21,705 nt of DNA from Candidatus Altarchaeales archaeon WOR_SM1_86-2 (GCA_001723855.1 MCBC01000038.1:1-21705); one strand, 5' to 3'; positions 7,948-15,205 are shown, counted from the stretch's first letter. Notes: a model not told the origin generated them from the letters alone. A program made the numbers and translations.

Positions 7948-10410
7948 ATGGCTTTAAAACCGTTACCTGAATCAATAAGAGACTACGACAAAGTGGTTGC
8001 TACGACATGCAGCAATATGTGCGAGGCATCTTGCGGAATGCTTGTTTATGTAAAGAACGGAAGGGTGGTGGATATCTACGGCGATCCGGAGAACCCCATC
8101 AATAAAGGGGCATTATGCCCCAAGGGGTCGGGAGCGTTTCAGCACATCTACAATCCCTTAAGGGTGAAATACCCAATGATCCGCGAGACCCTGGATGATG
8201 AACTTAAAAGGGTCTCATGGGACAATGCGCTTGATTTTGCTGCAAAACGACTGATTGAATTGAGAGACGATTACGGTCCCGAGGCATTGATGATTCACAG
8301 GACAGGGAGGTCTGATTTTCTGTGGAAGCTCGGGGGCTCAAGGTTTGGCAGGATCTTTGGAACGCCGAATGTCGTTGGCCAGGGACCGATATGCTGCGAG
8401 AGCCCCGGGGTTGCGGCAAATTACGTCCACGGTGCCAAGGACCTTGGAAGGTTGATGAACCCCAACACCGACTGGATTCATTCCAGGTGCATCCTGATCG
8501 CGGGAGCAAATATTGCTAACAATCACCCGGTTGAGATGCAGTGGGTTCTTGATGCCAAGGAAAGAGGGGCAAAGGTGATTGTCATAGACCCGAGGTTTAA
8601 CACCACGATGGCAAAGGCGGATATCGCGATGCGCCTGAGACCAAATACGGATGCTGCCCTGGTTATGGCAATGATCAATGTTATTTTGAAAGAAGACCTC
8701 TACAACCATGAGTTCGCGGAGAAATGGATTCACGGGCTGGATGAATGGCGTCCGCTGATTGATGCGATGCCGCCTGCGAGAGCGGCGGATATCACATGGG
8801 TTCCGGAAGAGACGATCATTGAAGCGGCAAGAACATTTGCCGCAAACACGCCCGCTCTTGTGACAGGCAACCTCGGAACCGCCCAGACATACAACTCCAA
8901 CAATATCAACAGGTGTTATATGATTCTCGTGGCATTGACCGGGAGTATCGGTGTCAGGGGAGGCGGGTGGAACTGGCTGCACAACTGCAGACCCCCGCTC
9001 AATGCAGGTAAGGATCTTGCACAATTACCTCCTATAAAAAAGCCGGTGGTTTCGAATAAGTTGATCGGCTGGGCAGATGTCTCTGCAGCCAATTTCCCGA
9101 ATGCCATATTCACCCAGAAGCCATACCCGATAAGAGGGGTGTGGTGGAACGGCAATATGCTTGCACAGATGCCGTTCACCCAGAAGTATGCCGCGGCATT
9201 CAAGAAGAACGTTGATATCGCAATCCACAATACATTCCATCCGAACTTTACCTATCATCACGCCCATGTCGTCTTCCCGATTACTTCATGGGTGGAAAGG
9301 GAAGGATTGTGCCATCACGGCGATAACCGGCTGATGGCATGGTTCAATCAATGTATAGAAGAGAACTGGGAATGCAGGAACGATATTGATGTCATCGTGG
9401 GGCTTGCGGACAGGATATTTGGCAAGAGGGAGGGATTAAAATGGTTCCCATGGAGAAGAAAGGACAACCCGGACCTCGTTGATATGGCGGCTGCAACCGA
9501 CTGGTTCAATAAACAGGAATCCTTTACGGCAGGGTGTACCAAGAAAACACTTGACCCGGAAACCACCCCTAAGGGAGGAGTTATGTGGCCTGCCGCAACC
9601 GAGGAGGAGGCAATGAAATACGAGTTCCCGGATGCGAAGATCAGGGGCAAGTATGTTATGTACCAGGATGAGCCCTACCCTGAGTCCGACCCGCCGCAGA
9701 GGTTTCCAACACCTTCGGGAAAGATTGAGATAGCGTGTCAATCACTAAAGGATATTGGCTGGGATTACCTGCCACAGCATCATGAAGGCGGTCATACTCC
9801 CGTCAGCGATCCCGAGGATTTCAAGGAGCATCCCGTGATTTTATGTACGGGGCGCCCCGTGTCAAGTTTCCATGAGATGGGGCATTGGTGGCCGTGGTGC
9901 GATGAACTTGAACCGGACAGGTACATTCAAATCCATCCTCAACTTGCAGAGGTGCTTGGTATCGAGGACGGGAATTACGTTAAACTGGAGAGTATGCGGT
10001 CCGAGATTGACGGTTACGCATGGGTTACCGAGGAAACGGACCCGAGACAGGTCTGGGTGTACTGCTCAACCGATGAATACCAGCCGTTTGTCCCGGGGAT
10101 TACTAACAGGAACGTGAGCTGGGTGATCGATGATATTATAACGGACCCCGTGTATAACCAGGCGGAATTTAAAGCACAACTGGTATTGGTCTGGAAGAAA
10201 GGAACCGACAAAAAGGAGGCGTTAAGGAAGACGCATGAATTCCTTAAGCGGTTCCCGGAATATCCCGTGGACAGGGAAAAGGAACTTGGTGCTTATGTTA
10301 ACGGTGTGGCAATGAAGGGTGCACCAACCTGGGATAAAAAGACCAAGAAGGTCGTATGGAATGGTAAAGCCGCGGAAGACGGTAATGTTTTGCCGTTTAC
10401 CGATGACTGA
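7948..10410 (+). CDS. Mo/W-bisPGD oxidoreductase catalytic subunit, copy 1
   Basis: This 820-aa protein is a DMSO-reductase-superfamily catalytic subunit. An N-terminal [4Fe-4S] domain has Cys21-x3-Cys25-x3-Cys29-x27-Cys57 followed by PKG. Molybdopterin-binding blocks follow (IDPRFNTTMAKADIAMRLRP, about 213-232; TGNLGTAQTYNSNNINR, about 305), and a C-terminal dinucleotide-binding domain starts near PSGKIEI. The likely metal ligand is Cys149 in GPICCESPG, since the second copy keeps Cys149 but has Thr150. Formate dehydrogenases have Cys/Sec-His there, so this is probably not one. There is no twin-arginine signal, so it should be cytoplasmic. The substrate is unknown. The Fe-S and ACT-like genes follow in order. 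Confidence 0.9.
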   Translation: MALKPLPESIRDYDKVVATTCSNMCEASCGMLVYVKNGRVVDIYGDPENPINKGALCPKGSGAFQHIYNPLRVKYPMIRETLDDELKRVSWDNALDFAAKRLIELRDDYGPEALMIHRTGRSDFLWKLGGSRFGRIFGTPNVVGQGPICCESPGVAANYVHGAKDLGRLMNPNTDWIHSRCILIAGANIANNHPVEMQWVLDAKERGAKVIVIDPRFNTTMAKADIAMRLRPNTDAALVMAMINVILKEDLYNHEFAEKWIHGLDEWRPLIDAMPPARAADITWVPEETIIEAARTFAANTPALVTGNLGTAQTYNSNNINRCYMILVALTGSIGVRGGGWNWLHNCRPPLNAGKDLAQLPPIKKPVVSNKLIGWADVSAANFPNAIFTQKPYPIRGVWWNGNMLAQMPFTQKYAAAFKKNVDIAIHNTFHPNFTYHHAHVVFPITSWVEREGLCHHGDNRLMAWFNQCIEENWECRNDIDVIVGLADRIFGKREGLKWFPWRRKDNPDLVDMAAATDWFNKQESFTAGCTKKTLDPETTPKGGVMWPAATEEEAMKYEFPDAKIRGKYVMYQDEPYPESDPPQRFPTPSGKIEIACQSLKDIGWDYLPQHHEGGHTPVSDPEDFKEHPVILCTGRPVSSFHEMGHWWPWCDELEPDRYIQIHPQLAEVLGIEDGNYVKLESMRSEIDGYAWVTEETDPRQVWVYCSTDEYQPFVPGITNRNVSWVIDDIITDPVYNQAEFKAQLVLVWKKGTDKKEALRKTHEFLKRFPEYPVDREKELGAYVNGVAMKGAPTWDKKTKKVVWNGKAAEDGNVLPFTDD

Positions 10411-10420
10411 ATAATCACAA

Positions 10421-10502
10421 AAAACTTTTAGAAAAAGTTTTATCAAAAACAACCTTCAGAAAGGTTGATCATCAGGTGCTATTTCGCTACGCTCAATAGC
10501 AC
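10421..10502. repeat. Cluster of three short hairpins
   Basis: Between copy 1 of the oxidoreductase and its Fe-S gene lie three inverted repeats: AAAACTTTT (10421-10429) with 10433-10441, loop AGA; CAACCTT (10450-10456) with 10461-10467, loop CAGA; and GTGCTATT (10476-10483) with 10495-10502, loop TCGCTACGCTC. The equivalent gap in copy 2 is 28 bases and has none. They could be terminators, RNA processing sites or inserted repeats. Confidence 0.8.
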
Positions 10503-10576
10503 TCGGAACAAAGTATTTAAACAGAAAAAACCATATAGTTTATAGGAATACAATCAAAAATATAAATTAAATAAAA

Positions 10577-11203
10577 ATGAACGAATGTTCACATAAAGCC
10601 GAAGACGGCTTTGCTGAAAAAACAGTGGAATTGGAAGGCAGGGAAGCGAGAGTGACGCTCAGGGGGTCATCCAACCAGTGCGATATGTTCCATGATGAGG
10701 AGAGGTGTATCGGCTGTTTTGGCTGTGAGGTGCATTGTAAATTAGAGCACGATGTACCTGTCGGACCCCGGCTGATACGGATGATACAGGTGGGACCAAA
10801 GGTTGTTGGCGGGAAACTGAAGACCGTATTTGTTGTCACGAGATGTCTTCATTGTGAAAACCCCCCGTGTGTCTCGGTATGTCCTTCGGGTGCAATGCAA
10901 AAAAGAGCCGACGGTATTGTCTTTGTGGATGAAGATGCGTGTTTGGGCTGTAAGGCGTGCATTGAAGCATGCCCGTTTGGAGCACCGCAGTTCAATCCGA
11001 GAACAAGGAAGATAATAAAGTGCGATTACTGCAAGGATAGGGTGGACAGGGGGCTCTGGCCCGCATGTGCAACAAAGTGCAGCACCAAAGCATTGTACTT
11101 CGGGGATATCAATGAGATGTCAACTATCGAGCGGCAGAGATACGCAAAAAGATTGGCAGAAAATCTTGAAATCCAGAAGACGGGATCGGATGTAAAAAGA
11201 TAA
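10577..11203 (+). CDS. Four-cluster [4Fe-4S] electron-transfer subunit, copy 1
   Basis: This 208-aa protein has sixteen cysteines in the DmsB/PsrB arrangement: 44-47-50-54, 90-93-98-102, 122-125-128-132 and 149-152-164-168, enough for four [4Fe-4S] clusters. It should carry electrons between the oxidoreductase encoded just upstream and a soluble partner. No membrane anchor (NrfD/DmsC type) is encoded nearby and no signal peptide is present. It has a close paralogue at 19489-20100, sharing for example CIGCFGCEV and GLWP.CATKC. The first 40 residues differ between copies. The ATG at 10577 follows an AT-only leader without a clear ribosome binding site. Confidence 0.92.
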   Translation: MNECSHKAEDGFAEKTVELEGREARVTLRGSSNQCDMFHDEERCIGCFGCEVHCKLEHDVPVGPRLIRMIQVGPKVVGGKLKTVFVVTRCLHCENPPCVSVCPSGAMQKRADGIVFVDEDACLGCKACIEACPFGAPQFNPRTRKIIKCDYCKDRVDRGLWPACATKCSTKALYFGDINEMSTIERQRYAKRLAENLEIQKTGSDVKR

Positions 11204-11246
11204 TGGGAATATTGAAACAATAAACTTTTAAAAAACGTTCAATCAT

Positions 11247-11302
11247 AAAAAATTTGCATAGCAAATTTTTTAGCATTTAGAAAGTAGATATACTTTCTAA
11301 AT
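11247..11302. repeat. Two perfect hairpins between Fe-S and ACT-like genes
   Basis: AAAAAATTTGC (11247-11257) pairs perfectly with 11261-11271 around ATA. ATTTAGAAAGTA (11275-11286) pairs perfectly with 11291-11302 around GATA. They fill a 124-base gap that is 1 base in the second cassette. They may end or process the upstream transcript and so change the amount of the small protein. Confidence 0.8.
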
Positions 11303-11327
11303 ACAAAAATAAAGAATAATCATAAAA

Positions 11328-11561
11328 ATGAAAGTAGGTACGGTATTAACGACACCAATACGTGTTGATTATATGAACGGGGACTATGATAAGGCGTATG
11401 ACGCGCTTGCAGACAAGAAGATCGGAATTGTCTATAAGACCGTGGCATCTGTTGAACCATACCACGCCACACTCCATGTTGAACCGGGTGACGGGGATAA
11501 AGCAAAGAAGGTTTTGGATAATGCAAAAATTAAGTGGTATGAACCAACGCCGTTTTATTAG
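11328..11561 (+). CDS. Small ACT-like protein of the oxidoreductase cassette, copy 1
   Basis: This 77-aa protein of unknown function has a likely beta-alpha-beta-beta-alpha-beta order: MKVGTVL strand; DYDKAYDALADK helix; GIVYKTVASVE and HATLHVEP strands; DKAKKVLDNA helix; IKWYEP strand. This, and the pattern K-A-x2-x-L-x4-I-K near the end, resembles an ACT/ferredoxin-like fold. The paralogue at 20102-20335 keeps DYMNGD, TVA.VEPYHAT, GD.AKK.L and the aromatic C-terminus. It is third in both cassettes, after the same two genes, so it is probably a partner of the enzyme: a ligand sensor, regulator or small structural subunit. It has no cysteines and no signal peptide. The fold call is by eye. 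Confidence 0.75.
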   Translation: MKVGTVLTTPIRVDYMNGDYDKAYDALADKKIGIVYKTVASVEPYHATLHVEPGDGDKAKKVLDNAKIKWYEPTPFY

Positions 11562-11708
11562 TCAATATAATATTAATGGGACCAAATGTGCATAAAAAAA
11601 TTAAAAAAAATTTACGCACTTAAATATAATGGTTTGGTATAAATGAAAATTTCATCCAAAGATGAGTATATCGGAAACACACTTCTGATATGTTAAAATT
11701 TGCGACGC

Positions 11709-11762
11709 AAATGTGGCGGAGCTTTGCTCTGACATATGTCTGACCGAAGGTCAGCCACATTT
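11709..11762. repeat. Cloverleaf-like palindrome cluster
   Basis: A 9-base closing stem (AAATGTGGC, 11709-11717, with GCCACATTT, 11754-11762) encloses GAGC-TTT-GCTC (11719-11729), the self-complementary GACATATGTC (11731-11740) and TGACC-GAA-GGTCA (11741-11753). It is not a tRNA: the arm sizes are wrong and the conserved T-arm and anticodon features are absent. Confidence 0.7.
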
Positions 11763-11831
11763 TGGCACACAAAATTCCATGGGAATTTTGATTGTACCGC
11801 CAATTTAGAGTTATATCGGAAATCAAGTTCT

Positions 11832-11858
11832 GATATACACTTGTTAGGCGACATCCTA
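11832..11858. repeat. Left imperfect inverted repeat of subtilase module
   Basis: This 27-base stretch holds CTTGTTAGGCGACATCC and matches the reverse complement of 13376-13402 at about 24 aligned positions (two substitutions, two single-base gaps). GTTAGGC fits the GTTRRRY core of integron attC/attI sites. It lies 19 bases before the subtilase ATG. Confidence 0.65.
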
Positions 11859-11877
11859 TGACTAAAAAGGGTTTACA

Positions 11878-13011
11878 ATGGCTGGATTTGAGATTTTCAA
11901 GCGATGGATAGGGTTGGACAAACAGCGACTTTCCTATGTGATAGTGGTTGTGCGTCCTCCTTGGTCTATTGACAAAATAAAGGAAATATCTTCTTACTGG
12001 GCATCTGATGCCCATGAACTCTTTGACTCCCTAAAAGAGCCAACGGCAAGACAAGCGATCTTAAAAGATATGAATTGGACTGGGGATATGTTTGAAAAAG
12101 CCGTTCAAGTTACTGATATCCAGTTCTTTAAGCATTTTCCACTCATCGGCTTTTTAATGAATAAAGACAAGATAGGTGAGTTGCGCCGTTTACCTAACAT
12201 TGAGTACGTGCACGAGGTGCCTGAAGATTATGGTTATGATTATCTGAATATCATCAAGGGCTTGCATTGGGTCGGTGAACCTGTTTGGCTTAGCCCGGAC
12301 GGGACATGTGGAAAATCAAAAAAAATAGATGCGGTAAACATGAGTCTGCAACCCCTCGAACCCTACCCCTTCCATGAGAAGGAACCCATGAATGTTGCCA
12401 CTCGGCTTTTAACTGAGAAGGGGATAACAGTTGTCGTTGCAGCTGGAAATTTTGGGGATCGCGGGGATAATACACTGAATCCATGGTCAGTTGCTCCCTG
12501 GGTCATTAGCGTAGGCGCTGCCTACCCTGATGGGAAGCGATTGTGGGAAAAATCATCAAGAGGTATTGCTGGTGACCCACTTTATCACCCCGATGTTGTG
12601 GCATCTGGGGTGGATTCAGTTAGTGCAAGAAGCCCTGAGGGCATATATGATGCGGTGGACCCCGAGGGAAAATATGCAATCTTAAGCGGAACCAGTTTTG
12701 CGACAGCAAAGGTTAGCGGCATCGTTGCACTATGTGTGGAATTTATTACCGATCAATTAGCGACGTCCCCTTCTGTCCCCGAATGGCAGTATACATTGAA
12801 ATCACAGTTCAATGCTAGGGTTTGTCCCATTATTCCTTCCCCGGATGTGATAAAGAGGATGATTGAAGATATGGCAGTCGAAATGCCTATGTATGAGACA
12901 CATGAAGTAGGCGCTGGTTTTATTGATAGGGATATTGCCGTTAAGTATTTTGAGGACTTTAAATTCTCGAATTTCATAAAAGTATTTGCATCTGCGGAAG
13001 GGGGCGAATGA
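11878..13011 (+). CDS. Subtilase-fold (S8) protein lacking catalytic Asp and His
   Basis: This 377-aa protein starts with an I9-propeptide-like part (about 18-115, ending IGELRRLPNIEYVHEVPED). It then goes straight to the later subtilase core: IDAVNMSL (150-157), oxyanion Asn in VVAAGNFGD (Asn191), and GTSFATAKVSG with nucleophile Ser273. The Asp (D-T/S-G) and His (HGTHVAG) blocks that normally lie between propeptide and VNMSL are missing, about 80-110 residues short, yet the frame is intact. A classical protease activity is therefore unlikely. It could be a binding or sensing pseudoprotease, or a gene decaying by in-frame deletion. No N-terminal signal peptide is seen. A small membrane protein gene follows after 69 bases, and the pair is flanked by inverted repeats. 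Confidence 0.8.
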   Translation: MAGFEIFKRWIGLDKQRLSYVIVVVRPPWSIDKIKEISSYWASDAHELFDSLKEPTARQAILKDMNWTGDMFEKAVQVTDIQFFKHFPLIGFLMNKDKIGELRRLPNIEYVHEVPEDYGYDYLNIIKGLHWVGEPVWLSPDGTCGKSKKIDAVNMSLQPLEPYPFHEKEPMNVATRLLTEKGITVVVAAGNFGDRGDNTLNPWSVAPWVISVGAAYPDGKRLWEKSSRGIAGDPLYHPDVVASGVDSVSARSPEGIYDAVDPEGKYAILSGTSFATAKVSGIVALCVEFITDQLATSPSVPEWQYTLKSQFNARVCPIIPSPDVIKRMIEDMAVEMPMYETHEVGAGFIDRDIAVKYFEDFKFSNFIKVFASAEGGE

Positions 13012-13012
13012 A

Positions 13013-13102
13013 ATGTTGTTCCACAAGATTCAGATAACACTCACTTTATTTATATTTATATAATCTATTAATATATAACGATGTTGTTCCACAAGATTCA
13101 GA
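13013..13102 (+). repeat. 22-base direct repeat spanning a gene start
   Basis: ATGTTGTTCCACAAGATTCA followed by GA occurs at 13013-13034 and again at 13081-13102, 68 bases apart. The second copy is the start of the small membrane protein gene. The first, right behind the subtilase stop, opens a 16-codon frame (MLFHKIQ, then different residues) ending at 13061-13063. Confidence 0.9.
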
Positions 13103-13350
13103 CAAAAGCAACTGTGGCTGCTGCGGGTGTCCCCGGGGAAATGGAATTAAAACTGCGTATTCTAGCTCTTGCAGGGTGGTTAGCGGCTACTATTATTCTG
13201 GTTATGCTCGCGATATATGCATACCAGAGTGGCTGGTCGGAGGGGGCTGGACAGATCCTGACTATTGCTAGCTCTATCGTCGGAAGTGGCGGTCTCGGTA
13301 TAATTCTGGGTGAACGGGCCACTGCTAAAGAAGCAGGCTTGACATCTTAG
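13081..13350 (+). CDS. Small two-helix membrane protein
   Basis: I do not recognise this 89-aa protein. It has two predicted transmembrane helices (about 26-47, rich in Leu/Ala/Ile, and about 58-77, with a GSGGLG run) joined by a short loop. The first 24 residues are polar or weakly hydrophobic and the tail is charged. It follows the subtilase-fold gene in the same direction within the same inverted-repeat-bounded module, so the two may act together. The start codon lies in the second copy of a 22-base direct repeat. No Shine-Dalgarno sequence is visible; the leader is AT-only. Confidence 0.65.
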   Translation: MLFHKIQTKATVAAAGVPGEMELKLRILALAGWLAATIILVMLAIYAYQSGWSEGAGQILTIASSIVGSGGLGIILGERATAKEAGLTS

Positions 13351-13361
13351 TTGTATATGTC

Positions 13362-13463
13362 AATGGAGGAAGTTCTAGGGACGTCGCCTACAAGCGTATA
13401 TCTGGCTTCACGTCGTTACGCTTAAATTCCTCCCTTCGGTCGGAACTTCAGATACCTGCCCTC
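13362..13463. repeat. Nested imperfect palindrome with right inverted repeat
   Basis: Behind the membrane protein gene, ATGGAG pairs with CTCCAT, GAAGTTC with GAACTTC, and AAGCGTA (from 13392) with TACGCTT, giving a long stem with bulges. Its left part, 13376-13402, is the inverted partner of 11832-11858 and contains GTCGCCTACAAGCG. The layout resembles a degraded attC site, but a clean GTTRRRY end is missing on the right. Confidence 0.55.
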
Positions 13464-13552
13464 CATCATCTAATATTCCAAAGGTCAAATAAACAAATTT
13501 TTTTGATATTTTTATTGAATTTTAATTAATTATTCATACACACTTAAAGTTG

Positions 13553-14338
13553 ATGGGAAAAAACACAAAGATAAGTACCGCAGACCTCGAGGAAATATTC
13601 GTAGACAGGCGGGATGTGAAGTTCTGGAAAAAAGAGGGGCTCAAGCACAGTTATCTATTCTGGGTGCGTGCAATGCTCTCCAGGGATCCTGTGTCGGTTG
13701 AGAGACCGCGCATATCAACCGCTTCCATAGGGGTTGATGTATCTGTAAAGGAAAGAAAGGACATCTATGAATTACTTGCCAAATGTTTCGATGTACCAAC
13801 ACTGGAACTAATCAAAAATTTGACGGACGGTTCATTTTCTGACATGCTGCGGTGTCTCAATGTGCCGGAGGGTAAAAAATTGATCCTCGACACAGGGGAT
13901 TTAGATAATGAGGAAGCACTGGACGTCCTGAAAAAAGAATACACTGGTCTTTTTTTTGATACGTACCTGCCTTTTATTCCGCCCTATGAGTCCATTTACA
14001 GGGGGGAGAAACATGTAATGAGTAAATACACAAGGGATGTGGACTCTTTTTACAGGAAGATCGGTTTGGGGGTTGAATCGGATATGCCGGACCACATAAG
14101 TCATGAGTGCGAATTTGTCTCGATTTTGTGTGAAAAAGAATTGAATGCTTTGAAAGAAACCGAAAAGGAAGGGTATAGGGTGATGCGCAACGAATTCCTG
14201 CGTAATCACCTTCTTGGGTGGGGCTCGATGTTCTGCAGCGATCTCTGCGTGCTTGCAAAATCAGATTTTTATAAGGGCATATCGCTGATAGGGAAGGAAT
14301 TCTTTGATCTGGAATATAACCTGGTTTGTTCCAGATAA
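13553..14338 (+). CDS. TorD/DmsD-family chaperone for molybdoenzymes
   Basis: This 261-aa protein is probably a cytoplasmic all-helical chaperone that binds the apo form of a Mo/W enzyme and assists cofactor insertion. Family signatures are LKKEYTGLFF (126-135), PPYESIY (143-149) and PDHISHECEFVSIL (179-192), with the usual helix-rich C-terminus. The frame opens with TTG at 13550, but the ATG at 13553 is the more likely start. It lies between the two oxidoreductase cassettes and could serve both. The enzymes lack Tat signals, so a role in folding or cofactor loading, not export proofreading, is more likely. Confidence 0.8.
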   Translation: MGKNTKISTADLEEIFVDRRDVKFWKKEGLKHSYLFWVRAMLSRDPVSVERPRISTASIGVDVSVKERKDIYELLAKCFDVPTLELIKNLTDGSFSDMLRCLNVPEGKKLILDTGDLDNEEALDVLKKEYTGLFFDTYLPFIPPYESIYRGEKHVMSKYTRDVDSFYRKIGLGVESDMPDHISHECEFVSILCEKELNALKETEKEGYRVMRNEFLRNHLLGWGSMFCSDLCVLAKSDFYKGISLIGKEFFDLEYNLVCSR

Positions 14339-14378
14339 TTATGGTTATATACCACTTATTTAATTATTAAGAATCCAT

Positions 14379-14449
14379 TTGAGATATTCATCTCAAGGCA
14401 TTTCAAATTGCTATGCAATTTGATGTATCAAAATTACAAAGTAATTTTG
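14379..14449. repeat. Three consecutive perfect hairpins
   Basis: TTGAGAT (14379-14385) pairs with 14390-14396, loop ATTC. TCAAATTGC (14403-14411) pairs with 14415-14423, loop TAT. CAAAATTAC (14429-14437) pairs with 14441-14449, loop AAA. All arms are perfect, but the sequences differ, so this is a structural pattern, not a copied repeat. Confidence 0.85.
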
Positions 14450-14495
14450 TATAACTTTTTATTGTAAATTCATATAGTTAGTATTACAATTAAAA

Positions 14496-15044
14496 ATGCC
14501 AGAAAATGCAGTGAAATCAAGCAGACGGCAAATGCTCAGTGACACACTGAAAGAATACGGCAGGGAAATCCTTGTCGTTCCGGGAAAATGCGACGGCTGC
14601 GGCGGCAGTGCCGGCAGTCCCGATTGTGTGGAAGCATGTAGGGCGGTAAACAAAAGGAAGGGGGTTGAAGCCTCAATGATCACGGTCCGGGAACATAACG
14701 ACACCTTTATCCCAATATTCTGCCGCAATTGCAGTCACGCTCCCTGTGTATCTGCCTGCATGACCGGGGCCAGGAACAGAAGGGACAGCGGTTGGGTTGA
14801 AACAGATGATTCCAGGTGCGTAGGATGCTGGATGTGCATAATGGTATGCCCGTTCGGGGCAATAAAAAGAGACGGGGAAGAGCACACGGCAAGGAAATGC
14901 GACGGCTGCACATCCGAGGAGATCCCGCCATGCGTTTCTGCATGCAAACAGGGTGCTTTAAAGCAAATCAGCGCGAATGAATTTACACATAATATCAGAT
15001 TAAATTCGGCTGCGAGACATTTTTTACCGGCTGGCATAAAATAA
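14496..15044 (+). CDS. CooF/HycB-like four-cluster ferredoxin protein
   Basis: This 182-aa protein has sixteen cysteines for four [4Fe-4S] clusters: 32-35-44-48, 76-79-84-88, 108-111-114-118 and 135-138-146-150. It is shorter than, and clearly distinct from, the two cassette Fe-S subunits (different first motif, CDGCGGSAGSPDC). CooF-like proteins pass electrons from CO dehydrogenase, formate dehydrogenase or similar enzymes, and are often followed by an NAD(P)/FAD oxidoreductase, as is the case here downstream. No CO dehydrogenase gene is in the window. A CATATAG element about 22 bases before the ATG and the absence of a ribosome binding site fit a leaderless transcript. Confidence 0.85.
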   Translation: MPENAVKSSRRQMLSDTLKEYGREILVVPGKCDGCGGSAGSPDCVEACRAVNKRKGVEASMITVREHNDTFIPIFCRNCSHAPCVSACMTGARNRRDSGWVETDDSRCVGCWMCIMVCPFGAIKRDGEEHTARKCDGCTSEEIPPCVSACKQGALKQISANEFTHNIRLNSAARHFLPAGIK

Positions 15045-15060
15045 ATCAAATATCAAATGC

Positions 15061-15078
15061 ACATAAAAATTTTTGAAA
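15061..15078. repeat. Recurring 3' motif ACATAAAAATTTTTGAAA
   Basis: This 18-base sequence occurs identically at 16881-16898, each time 16-18 bases behind a stop codon. Related GTGCATAAAAA(AA)TT stretches follow the two ACT-like genes (11588 and 20344). Together with the following AAATTT it can fold. A transcription end or 3' processing signal is likely. Confidence 0.55.
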
Positions 15079-15141
15079 ATTTATTTATGATTTTTTACAT
15101 CAAATTATTAAACAAGAATAAAGATTCACCTAAAATGCAGG

Positions 15142-15164
15142 ATAAACGCAATAACTGCGTTTAT
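15142..15164. repeat. Perfect hairpin upstream of the DUF5678-like gene
   Basis: ATAAACGCA and TGCGTTTAT form a 9-base stem around ATAAC in the 191-base spacer between the Fe-S gene and the small gene at 15236. It belongs to the hairpin pattern of this part of the window. Confidence 0.7.
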
Positions 15165-15205
15165 GCAGTAGTTATACGCAATTGACTTCGGGATGATTTA
15201 CTTAC

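Larger units (their letters stand above)
11562..11877. repeat. 316-base hairpin-rich spacer before the subtilase gene
   Basis: I see no gene here. It holds the GTGCATAAA... motif (11588-11602), a near-palindrome ATGAAAATTTCAT (11643-11655), two related hairpins with stem ATATCGGAA/TTCTGATAT (11668-11691, and 11812-11837 with one more pair), ATTTGC/GCAAAT around GAC (11698-11712), a cloverleaf-like cluster (11709-11762), CAAAATTCC/GGAATTTTG around ATG (11770-11790), and the left inverted repeat of the next module (11832-11858). Confidence 0.75.

Noticed and set aside
8338..9024. Long minus-strand frame (228 codons) inside oxidoreductase copy 1
   Set aside because: It is a shadow of a strongly coding plus-strand gene, and its protein shows no recognisable domain. 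The same applies to 17561-18004 on the minus strand.
7948..10410. Formate dehydrogenase assignment for the oxidoreductases
   Set aside because: The Cys/Sec-His pair of formate dehydrogenases is absent and no F420- or NAD-linked partner subunit is encoded next to them.
11709..11762. tRNA gene
   Set aside because: The fold is cloverleaf-like, but arm lengths, T-arm consensus, anticodon loop and CCA-end context do not fit.
11832..13463. Confident call of an integron cassette
   Set aside because: No integrase is in the window, the right-hand attC-like palindrome lacks a clean GTTRRRY end, and the left one lacks a matching RYYYAAC. It is kept only as a hypothesis.
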